From Candidatus Altarchaeum sp. CG2_30_32_3053 (GTDB lineage: Archaea; Altiarchaeota; Altiarchaeia; Altiarchaeales; Altiarchaeaceae): a DNA stretch of 11,271 nucleotides. Both the position numbers and the translations under genes were made by a program. The DNA is taken from positions 1 through 11,271 of the forward strand of contig MNZY01000202.1 in NCBI GenBank assembly GCA_001873845.1. Reading direction: 5' to 3'. Below are positions 5,351 to 11,271 of this stretch, piece after piece. Each line of letters begins with the position of its first letter. Within the stretch, counting starts at the first letter, position 1. Below the pieces are notes generated by a model that had not been told where the DNA came from, made no database searches, and saw only the letters and a list, made by a program, of their open reading frames with translations.

Positions 5351-6763
5351 ATGGATAAATTCAGGACAGAAAGTGACTCCCTTGGAGAAAAGGAAGTGCC
5401 TTGTGATGCATATTATGGAATTCACACACTTCGTTCAGTTGAAAATTTCCGGATTTCAGGAATTATGATGTATGATGAGATGATTAAATCAATTATTTAT
5501 TTAAAAATTTCTTGTGCGAAGGCAAATATGGAATTAAAAGCGATTAACGAGGGAAAAGGAGAGGCAATTATCAGGGCATCTGAAGAAATTCTAAAAAATT
5601 TTGGGAAATATAAAGCACAGTTTCCGGTTGATATTTTTCAGGCCGGCTCCGGAACCTCGCTGAATATGAATATAAATGAGGTAATTGCGAATCTTGCCGT
5701 TGAAATTTTGAATAAAAGGCATAGCACAAAAAATTTCGGAAAGAAAACAATCCATCCGAATGACGATGTGAATAAAGGACAATCAACAAATGATATTATT
5801 CCCTCAGCAATGAAAATTTCCGCTTATCTGTTGAGTGAAAATTTAATCTATGCACAGGAAAATCTGGAAAATGTGCTTTCTGATAAGGGCAATGAATTTA
5901 AAGATATTTTAAAGTCGGGAAGAACACATTTGCAGGATGCTGTCCCGATGACACTCGGGCAGGAATTTGATGCATACAGCAGAGCAATTGAAAAGGATAT
6001 TGAAAGGGTAAAATTTGCCAAAATTTTCTTACAGGAACTCGCAATCGGTGGAAATGCTATTGGAACAGGAATAAACACACATTCAAAATTCAGGGAAATT
6101 ATAGTTAAACATTTAAATTTTTATTTGAAAAGAAACTTCGTTCCGGCAAAAAACAGAATTGAAGGTGTGCAGTTCTTAACAGATATTGCAAATTTTTCTT
6201 CTGCGTTAAAGATGGTGGCAATTGACTTGAACAAAATTTCAAATGATTTACGGCTGCTTAACTCGGGTCCTTATACAGGATTTAATGAAATTTTTCTGCC
6301 CGCTGTTGAACCTGGCTCATCAATAATGCCGGGAAAAATAAATCCTTCAATTTGCGAGGCAATAAATCAGATATGCTATAAGGTTATGGGAAATGACTTA
6401 ACGATTACTAATTGTTGTGCAGCGGGACAGCTTGAACTGAACACACACATGCCGGTAATTGCTCATTCCTTAATTGAATCAGTAAAAATTTTAACGAACG
6501 GAATAAATATATTTGCAGAAAAGACAGTTAAAGGCATCAAAGCAAACGAAGAAAGATGTAAATTTTATGCAGAAAATTCATTGTCTTTGATAACTGCATT
6601 AAACAATATACTTGGCTATGATAAATGTGTGGAAATCGCAAAAGAAAGAATAAAAACGAATAAAAGTATCAGAGAGATAATTATTGAAAAGGGATATTTA
6701 AGCAGGGATGAAATTGAAAAATTTTTAAATGTGAAATTTTTAACAGGCGAAAAACAGAAATAA
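5351..6763 (+). CDS. aspA: Aspartate ammonia-lyase (aspartase), fumarase class II superfamily
   Basis: Aspartase converts aspartate reversibly to fumarate and ammonia in a cytoplasmic homotetramer. The 470-residue protein has superfamily length. The opening LGEKEVPCDAYYGIHTLRSV has the IHTLR form typical of aspartases, where class II fumarases have AQTQR. Further blocks are FQAGSGTSLNMNINEV (96-111), GQSTND (143-148), GRTHLQDA (190-197), the mobile catalytic loop PGSSIMPGKINP (321-332), and INQICYKVMGND with AAGQLELN (338-364), again closer to aspartase. The start at 5351 gives the full N-terminus, and TTAAATTTAAA precedes it directly with no Shine-Dalgarno sequence. It lies 70 bp after the TrmO relic. 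All catalytic blocks are present, so it should be active. Fumarase activity is the main alternative and cannot be excluded. Confidence 0.85.
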   Translation: MDKFRTESDSLGEKEVPCDAYYGIHTLRSVENFRISGIMMYDEMIKSIIYLKISCAKANMELKAINEGKGEAIIRASEEILKNFGKYKAQFPVDIFQAGSGTSLNMNINEVIANLAVEILNKRHSTKNFGKKTIHPNDDVNKGQSTNDIIPSAMKISAYLLSENLIYAQENLENVLSDKGNEFKDILKSGRTHLQDAVPMTLGQEFDAYSRAIEKDIERVKFAKIFLQELAIGGNAIGTGINTHSKFREIIVKHLNFYLKRNFVPAKNRIEGVQFLTDIANFSSALKMVAIDLNKISNDLRLLNSGPYTGFNEIFLPAVEPGSSIMPGKINPSICEAINQICYKVMGNDLTITNCCAAGQLELNTHMPVIAHSLIESVKILTNGINIFAEKTVKGIKANEERCKFYAENSLSLITALNNILGYDKCVEIAKERIKTNKSIREIIIEKGYLSRDEIEKFLNVKFLTGEKQK

Positions 6764-6851
6764 AGGGAGTTTAAGTGAAAAATATTTATCGGCTTTTGGA
6801 ACTTTTGGAACTTTTTGGAAAGACGATTAAGAATGATCAAAAGCAATTAAT
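6764..6851. repeat. Short tandem repeat TTTTGGAAC downstream of aspA
   Basis: After the aspartase stop, about 6794-6820 carries three near-copies of CTTTTGGAA in a row. No gene is visible. The stretch has no clear hairpin or T-run strong enough to call as a terminator. Confidence 0.4.
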
Positions 6852-7013
6852 ATGAAACGTAAAGAGATAATTACCGGAAATTATAGTAACTTGCCTGGCA
6901 GAGTTGCAGAAATTTTAACTGATGCAAGAAGCAAGGTAATTAGAGAGATAAACAAAGCACAGGTTTTGGCCTATTGGGGGAAATTTGAACCGATGTTGTC
7001 TTGGTCTCCTTAA
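6852..7013 (+). pseudogene. N-terminal fragment of a YhcG/DUF1016-type nuclease
   Basis: A 53-codon ORF reads YSNLPGRVAEILTDARSKV and then REINKAQVLAYWGKFEP before a stop. This follows the start of DUF1016 (YhcG_N) proteins, which have Y-x-x-L-x-x-[IV]-x-x-[LI]-[IL]-x-x-A-R-x-x-[AV]-x-R-x-[IV]-N-x-x-x-[VL]-x-x-Y-W-x-I-G. Full-length members are about 330-380 residues with a C-terminal PD-(D/E)XK nuclease domain and are often found in accessory or defence regions. Here everything after the first helical pair is absent, and the Y-W-E-I-G turn has become YWGK, pointing to a deletion. No continuation is recognisable downstream. It is probably a dead remnant. A small standalone protein is the alternative. 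Confidence 0.5.
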
Positions 7014-7169
7014 ATTCATACCAAAAATTCTGAAGGATAATAAAAGGATAATAAAAGATAATTCAGATTGCTTGTAAAATCTACCTGTGAATAAAATTTA
7101 AATGAAGAAAAAACAAATTTATAACAAACAACACATTGTTCATAAAAAAATTAAATTTAAAATGTTAAA
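7014..7169. promoter_or_regulatory. AT-rich upstream region of the Lrp-type regulator
   Basis: The segment holds a short direct repeat GGATAATAAAA (about 7034-7055) and TATA-like words AAATTTAAATG near 7096 and AATTTATAAC near 7116-7126. The palindrome-like ACAACACATTGTT lies at about 7128-7140, between these and the start at 7170, and could bind the regulator itself. An ATG at 7162 opens only a short out-of-frame ORF. No gene is supported. Confidence 0.3.
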
Positions 7170-7694
7170 ATGGCAAAACAAACCAAAACAAACACAAAAC
7201 AAACAAACAGCAATACAGAGGGCAAAATTTTAAAAATTTTAGAGGAAAACGCAAGAGTTAGCGACGAAACAATTGCAGATATGTCCGGCATAAGCAAAAG
7301 CGAAGTAAAGAAAACAATTGACAGGCTAAAAAACAAAGGCATAATAATGGGTTTCAAGCCAATAATTAACTGGAAAAAAATAAATAAGGAAAAAATTTCT
7401 TCGGTCCTGCAAATAAAGGTTATTCCACAAGAAAGGGAGGGATTTGCAAAAATTTGTAAGGAAATTTCAATGGACAGCCGGGTTAAGGATGTTTTTGTTG
7501 TAACAGGGGACTACGACATTCATATTTACCTAGAAGCAGATAATATGGATGAAATTTCGGAATTTGTCACTGCAAAGATTGCCACAAAAAAAGGGGTTAT
7601 CGGCACAAATACTCATATAGTTATGAAGGACTTTAAGAGGAACGGGGCAAAATTGTTTGAGGAAGAAAATAAAAGAGAGATTATAAGCATATAA
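7170..7694 (+). CDS. Lrp/AsnC family transcriptional regulator
   Basis: Proteins of this family bind DNA through an N-terminal winged helix and sense small ligands, often amino acids, through a C-terminal RAM (AsnC-type) domain, forming dimers to octamers. Residues ~17-60 (EGKILKILEENARVSDETIA, then DMSGISKSEVKKTIDRLKNKGII) form the helix-turn-helix and wing. Residues ~75-155 carry the RAM fold, with VKDVFVVTGDYDIHIYLEA and GVIGTNTHIVMKDFK as typical blocks, including the G-D-Y-D turn. The 174-residue length is slightly long because of a polar Lys/Thr/Asn/Gln leader (residues 1-16) before the helix-turn-helix. It stands alone between the aspartase region and rtcB, 260 bp before the next frame. 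With argH and aspA nearby, a role in amino-acid control is reasonable but unproven. Confidence 0.88.
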   Translation: MAKQTKTNTKQTNSNTEGKILKILEENARVSDETIADMSGISKSEVKKTIDRLKNKGIIMGFKPIINWKKINKEKISSVLQIKVIPQEREGFAKICKEISMDSRVKDVFVVTGDYDIHIYLEADNMDEISEFVTAKIATKKGVIGTNTHIVMKDFKRNGAKLFEEENKREIISI

Positions 7695-7708
7695 ATTTTG
7701 TATATAAA

Positions 7709-7802
7709 ATTTTGATGATAATTTTGATGATAAATTTAAATAAATTTTGATGATAATTTTGATGATAATTTTAAATAAATTTTGATGATAATTTTGATGA
7801 TA
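7709..7802. repeat. Period-35 array of paired ATTTTGATGATA 12-mers
   Basis: Six copies of ATTTTGATGATA occur as three head-to-tail pairs starting at 7709, 7744 and 7779, exactly 35 bp apart. The pairs are separated by an 11-bp A/T spacer (AATTTAAATAA or ATTTTAAATAA). A diverged fourth unit lies at 7952-7998, at the 5' side of rtcB. The array sits just after the Lrp-type gene. It could be a regulator-binding array or slipped-strand expansion. There are no unique spacers, so it is not CRISPR. Confidence 0.75.
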
Positions 7803-7951
7803 AATTTATACTCAACAACGGCAAAAGATGCACTTTTTATGGCACATTTTCAAAATCACAAAGATTTAAAATATACAAAGGTAGCGAAACAAAATGAAAG
7901 TATTTTAAAGATTTGAAAAACGCAATTTATAAAGTTACGCAGTATAAATAA
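7803..7951. promoter_or_regulatory. Unique spacer with likely rtcB promoter
   Basis: This stretch separates the repeat array from its diverged fourth unit and has no gene. TTTATAAA at 7926-7933, preceded by A-rich sequence (GAAAAACGC) that could act as a BRE, is the best TATA candidate. It would place transcription initiation near 7953-7958, about 55 bp before the ATG at 8012. I assign it to rtcB. Confidence 0.4.
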
Positions 7952-7998
7952 ATTTTGATTATAAATTTAAATAAATTTGATGATAAATTTAATGATAA
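7952..7998. repeat. Diverged fourth unit of the period-35 array at rtcB
   Basis: ATTTTGATTATA (7952-7963), the spacer AATTTAAATAA (7964-7974) and ATTTGATGATAA (from 7975) repeat the structure of the 7709-7802 array with a few changes. The unit covers the TTG-started extension of the rtcB frame, whose residues INLNKFDDKFND are therefore repeat-derived and unlikely to be protein sequence. Confidence 0.6.
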
Positions 7999-8011
7999 AA
8001 CTCTGAATAAT

Positions 8012-10930
8012 ATGTCTGTCCGGCAAATTAAACAAATAAGGAAAGGTGTATGGGAGGTTGAAAACCATCCTGTTCCAGTAAGAATTTACGGAACTGAAAA
8101 AATAGTCAATTCAATGGAGGAAGATGTTATAAATCAGGCGAGAAATGTTTCCCGGCTTCCAGGAATTGTCCGGGCAAGTTTAGTCATGCCAGACGGGCAT
8201 AAGGGATACGGGTTTCCAATTGGAGGCGTTGCAGCATTTGATGCAGAGAAAGGAATAATCAGCCCTGGCGGAATTGGCTACGATATAAACTGCCTTTCGG
8301 GAGATACAAATATATTATGCGAGCATGGATATTATGTTGAAATAAAGGAATTTGAAGAAAACTGCCTGGAAAAGGGTTTAATATCATACAATCTTTCTAA
8401 GGGATGTTCAGAAATTGCATCTATAGAAAAATTTATTAAATTTAAACCAAAAAATTCTGTATATAAAATTTTTACGAAAAGCGGAGAGGAAATAACTGCT
8501 ACTGAAGATCATCCATTCTGGACCCAAAAAGGAATGATTCCTGTAAAGGATTTAAAGACCGGGGAAAAGCTCGGAATGTATCATTTTAAAGGTGTTCCTT
8601 ATGAAGAACCTGATGAAAAAATTATTTTGGATGAAGATAAAATTAAGGAAAATCTTATTGCTATGGGAAATACCTTTCAGAGAAACACTGTGCAGCAGGT
8701 AATTAAACATTTAAAAAAAATAAAAATTTTACCTTTAAAATACAACTCGCCACAAATTCCTTATTTATTAAAAATTATCGGATTTGTTCTTGGTGATGGA
8801 TGTCTTTATTTTCAGAAAGGGGATAAAAAAGGAATAACTGCGTTTTATGGAAAAACTGATGACCTGGAAGAAATAAGAAAAGATATTTTAAAAATCGGGT
8901 TTACTCCGTCAGAATACAATTACTATGAATTTGAAAATACTGCCTGCATGATGAAGGTTGTCAGCAGTTCTTTTGCTGTTTTGCTGTTTTCTTTAGGTGT
9001 TCCAGCAGGCAAAAAGGTGGAGCAGGAATACGAAGTTCCTGCATGGGTTCGTTCATCAAGGTTATGGCAGAAAAGATTATTCCTCGCATCCTTATTTGGA
9101 GCAGAAATGTCATCTCCAAAAGTAACTAATAACGGTTATAATTTTGATCCGCCATGTTTTTCAATGAATAAATCAAAAAAATTTGAAGAAAACGGAAGTC
9201 AATTTATGCTTCAGATAGTTGATATCCTTTCTGGTTTTGATATAAAGACACAAAAGATTGGAAAAAGAGAAGGAAAGAAAGGGAGTAAAGAGAGTAAATC
9301 GGTTCGTTTTAAAGCAATAATTTCAAACGATACTGAAAATTTAATTAATTTTTATGAAACCATAAATTTTGAATACGATTTATCAAAAAGAAGAGAAAGC
9401 AATGCAGTTGTTCAGTATTTAAAGGTAAAGAATAATGTTATTAAAGAAAGAGAGAAAAAAGCAAAAAAGGCAAAGGAATTTTACGAAAAAGGTAAAAGTC
9501 CCTCTGAAATTTACAGTTCTTTAATTTCGCCATACATTAATAAAAGATTTTTAGAGCGGTCTGTCTATAGTAGCAGGAAAGAAGGTCCAAGGATTCCCCT
9601 AAATTTTGAGACCTATGATAAATATATGAACAATATACGCACCACAACAGACAACGATAAAAAAATACAAACGGAATATGTGTGGGACGAAGTTGTGAAA
9701 ATTGAAAAAGTAAATTTTAATGAATTTGTTTATGATTTTACCCTTAATACACATCACAATTTTGTTGCAAATAAATTTATTGTATCTAACTGCGGCGTCC
9801 GGCTTTTAACAACACCGCTGACAGAACAGGACATAAAGCCAAAATTAAAAATTTTGACAGATGAATTATACAAAAATATTCCAAGCGGCGTCGGAAAAGG
9901 AGGAATTTTAAAAATTGGTATTGACAAGATAGATGAAGTTGGGAGACTGGGAGCGAAATGGGCAATAGAAAATAATTATGGAATCAAAGAGGACTTAAAT
10001 TTTATGGAAGAAAACGGATGTATTGATGGTGCAGATCCAGGCAAGGTCTCTCAAAGGGCAAAATTGAGGGGCAGAGATCAGCTTGGAACGCTTGGAAGCG
10101 GAAATCACTTTCTTGAAATTCAAAAAGTAGAAGAAATTTATGATGAAAATACAGCGAAAAAATTCAGATTGTTTAAGGGACAGATAACGATAATGGTTCA
10201 TTGCGGAAGCAGGGGTTATGGACATCAGATTTGTGATGATTATATTAAAATTTTACTTTCAGCAGCAAGAAAATATCATATAAATTTACCTCATTTGGAA
10301 CTGGTCTGCGCTCCAATAAATTCAAACGAAGGAAACGACTATATTAAAGCAATGTATTGCGGCGCCAATTATGCATTTTGTAACAGAGAGATAATAACCC
10401 ACTGGATTAGAGAAACATTTGAAAATTTAAAAATTAATGCTGAAATAAAGCTTATGTATGATGTTTGCCACAACATAGCAAAATTTGAGAAGCATAAAGT
10501 TGACGGAGAAGAAAAATTATTATGTGTTCACAGGAAAGGTGCAACGAGGGCATTTGCTGCTGGAAGAAGCGAAATTCCTGAAATTTACAGAAATGCTGGG
10601 CAGCCAGTTATTGTTCCGGGAAGTATGGGAACATCGTCTTATGTTTTGGTGGGAACTGAAAGGGCGATGGAAGAAACTTATGGGAGTGTGTGTCATGGTG
10701 CGGGCAGGGTTATGTCCAGGGCAGGCGGAATAATAAGATGGGGGGGCGAAGATATAATGAAAGAAATGGAAAGAAAAGGACAGGTTATAAAGTCAGCATC
10801 CCTAAAGGTTTTGGCAGAAGAACATCCGGGTGTTTATAAAGATATAGATGAGGTTGTAAAGAGTGTTGAAATGGCGGGATTAAGCAGGATTGTGGCAAAG
10901 GTTGTGCCTTTGGGGATTATAAAGGGATAA
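8012..10930 (+). CDS. rtcB: RNA-splicing ligase RtcB, interrupted by an intein
   Basis: RtcB joins RNA 2',3'-cyclic phosphate and 5'-hydroxyl ends using GTP and Mn2+; in archaea it ligates tRNA exons. Without the intein the protein is 472 residues, matching the ~480 of Pyrococcus horikoshii RtcB. Visible motifs (mature numbering) include MPDGHKGYGFPIGGVAA, YDINCGVRL with metal-binding Asp91 and Cys94, GSGNHFLE (195-202), VHCGSRGYGHQ (His230), YDVCHNIAK (His320), HRKGATRAF and CHGAGR (His395, the GMP-accepting nucleophile). The frame is open upstream to TTG 7955. I prefer ATG 8012 because it begins right at the family's usual N-terminus (VRQIKQIRKGVWEV), and the upstream codons are repeat DNA. 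No Shine-Dalgarno sequence is seen. The intein must be excised for activity, since it splits the protein at the active-site cysteine. The partner archease is not in the window. Confidence 0.95.
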   Translation: MSVRQIKQIRKGVWEVENHPVPVRIYGTEKIVNSMEEDVINQARNVSRLPGIVRASLVMPDGHKGYGFPIGGVAAFDAEKGIISPGGIGYDINCLSGDTNILCEHGYYVEIKEFEENCLEKGLISYNLSKGCSEIASIEKFIKFKPKNSVYKIFTKSGEEITATEDHPFWTQKGMIPVKDLKTGEKLGMYHFKGVPYEEPDEKIILDEDKIKENLIAMGNTFQRNTVQQVIKHLKKIKILPLKYNSPQIPYLLKIIGFVLGDGCLYFQKGDKKGITAFYGKTDDLEEIRKDILKIGFTPSEYNYYEFENTACMMKVVSSSFAVLLFSLGVPAGKKVEQEYEVPAWVRSSRLWQKRLFLASLFGAEMSSPKVTNNGYNFDPPCFSMNKSKKFEENGSQFMLQIVDILSGFDIKTQKIGKREGKKGSKESKSVRFKAIISNDTENLINFYETINFEYDLSKRRESNAVVQYLKVKNNVIKEREKKAKKAKEFYEKGKSPSEIYSSLISPYINKRFLERSVYSSRKEGPRIPLNFETYDKYMNNIRTTTDNDKKIQTEYVWDEVVKIEKVNFNEFVYDFTLNTHHNFVANKFIVSNCGVRLLTTPLTEQDIKPKLKILTDELYKNIPSGVGKGGILKIGIDKIDEVGRLGAKWAIENNYGIKEDLNFMEENGCIDGADPGKVSQRAKLRGRDQLGTLGSGNHFLEIQKVEEIYDENTAKKFRLFKGQITIMVHCGSRGYGHQICDDYIKILLSAARKYHINLPHLELVCAPINSNEGNDYIKAMYCGANYAFCNREIITHWIRETFENLKINAEIKLMYDVCHNIAKFEKHKVDGEEKLLCVHRKGATRAFAAGRSEIPEIYRNAGQPVIVPGSMGTSSYVLVGTERAMEETYGSVCHGAGRVMSRAGGIIRWGGEDIMKEMERKGQVIKSASLKVLAEEHPGVYKDIDEVVKSVEMAGLSRIVAKVVPLGIIKG
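8291..9790 (+). mobile_element. RtcB intein with LAGLIDADG homing endonuclease, 500 residues
   Basis: The element is in frame and starts at Cys1 (CLSGDTNIL, block A). Block B is ITATEDHPFW with Thr71 and His74. The first endonuclease motif is IGFVLGDGCL (Asp169) and the second FLASLFGAEMS (Glu272), so both catalytic acids are retained. Block F is VYDFTLNTHHNFVANKF, and the C-terminus FIVSN (Asn500) is followed by extein Cys. Splicing would rejoin YDIN with CGVRL, exactly restoring the RtcB sequence; the site matches, as I recall, the RtcB intein site in Pyrococcus. The penultimate residue is Ser499 instead of the usual His, which assists Asn cyclisation, so splicing may be slower or use another residue such as His488/489. 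Residues ~384-428 (KEREKKAKKAKEFYEKGKSP, then SEIYSSLISP and INKRFLERSVY) look like an extra helix-turn-helix DNA-binding segment. The intact frame argues that it is active or recently acquired. Confidence 0.93.
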
Positions 10931-11271
10931 CATTTATTAAAAATTTATGTTCATATTTTGGGTCCGTGATAACTTATCCCTGCTCTGTTGGTGTAGCTAT
11001 AGAGTGATTATCTTAAAAATCAACCAAAGTATAATGTTCCCGATGAAATTTTAGGTGCTCATCCCTTTAAGTTGGGATAATTAATTTGTGAGATATTTTT
11101 TAAAAATCTGCTTAAAAATTAAAATTGAATATTATAAATTTAATTTTAAACATTACAGGACATACACAAAACAAATATGAATTCTTGACTTTTTATGTTC
11201 ATTTACAAAATAATATAAGTAAGTCCTATAACTTATAAAAATAATAGTAAAAAACAAATATATAATTATCC
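10931..11271. other. AT-rich region after rtcB, no gene seen
   Basis: No intact ORF, tRNA or repeat is visible. The part from about 10960 to 11090 is less A/T-rich than the rest and, on the minus strand, shows broken coding-like phrases in several frames (for example PNLKG near 11065-11080 and LHQQSRDKLS near 10965-11000). These might be remains of a transposase or other gene but match nothing I can name. The last ~170 bp are nearly pure A/T. No convincing terminator hairpin follows the rtcB stop. Confidence 0.4.

Noticed and set aside
7709..7998. CRISPR array
   Set aside because: The period of 35 comes from A/T-rich repeats with identical spacers. There are no unique spacers and no cas genes.
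7955..8011. TTG start extending RtcB by 19 residues
   Set aside because: These codons fall in the diverged repeat unit and the family N-terminus begins at the ATG 8012. A short-leader transcript starting near 7955 keeps the option open, but ATG is better supported.
10931..11100. Transposase remnant on the minus strand
   Set aside because: Short coding-like phrases appear in several frames but no motif or inverted repeat supports a family.

Overview
The window looks like chromosomal DNA from an AT-rich, uncultivated archaeon. The archaeal call rests on the eL43 (L37Ae) - Rpo12 (RpoP) gene pair at the left end, an AsnC/Lrp-type regulator, an RtcB RNA ligase carrying an intein, and start codons that mostly lack a Shine-Dalgarno sequence. 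I cannot place the lineage from sequence alone; Altiarchaeota, DPANN or a methanogen relative are guesses.

Layout, left to right. 190-617: ribosomal protein eL43 and RNA polymerase subunit Rpo12. 678-1286: a thymidylate-kinase family protein with a P-loop that lacks its lysine, preceded by tandem GGTGAT-type ribosome-binding sequences and followed by a hairpin plus T-run. 1486-1881 (minus): remains of a RelB/RelE-like toxin-antitoxin (TA) pair with a toxin of only 18 codons. 2000-3373 (minus): intact argininosuccinate lyase (argH). 3393-3852 (minus): a second decayed TA pair, whose toxin is a recognisable MazF/PemK protein broken by about four frame changes. 4022-4102: a degenerate second copy of the argH 5' end. 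4174-5280: a DJ-1/PfpI protein, a 51-residue four-cysteine protein and a shortened TrmO-like gene, packed 1 bp apart or overlapping. 5351-6763: an aspartase-type fumarate-forming lyase. 6852-7013: an N-terminal fragment of a YhcG/DUF1016-type nuclease. 7170-7694: an Lrp/AsnC-type regulator. 7709-7998: an array of 35-bp period repeats. 8012-10930: rtcB interrupted by a 500-residue intein with a LAGLIDADG endonuclease.

How the genes relate. ArgH and the aspartase belong to the same superfamily, and both release fumarate, from argininosuccinate and aspartate respectively. eL43/Rpo12 and RtcB are information-processing genes. Between these housekeeping genes lie decayed accessory genes: two TA systems, a TrmO fragment, a YhcG fragment and an argH 5' relic. 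The main message of the window is therefore turnover of small defence or stress modules in intergenic spaces, rather than one intact new system. The strongest unusual points are the MazF-like relic between argH and a duplicate of its own 5' end, the P-loop lysine loss in the TMK-like protein, and the RtcB intein with serine in place of the penultimate histidine.
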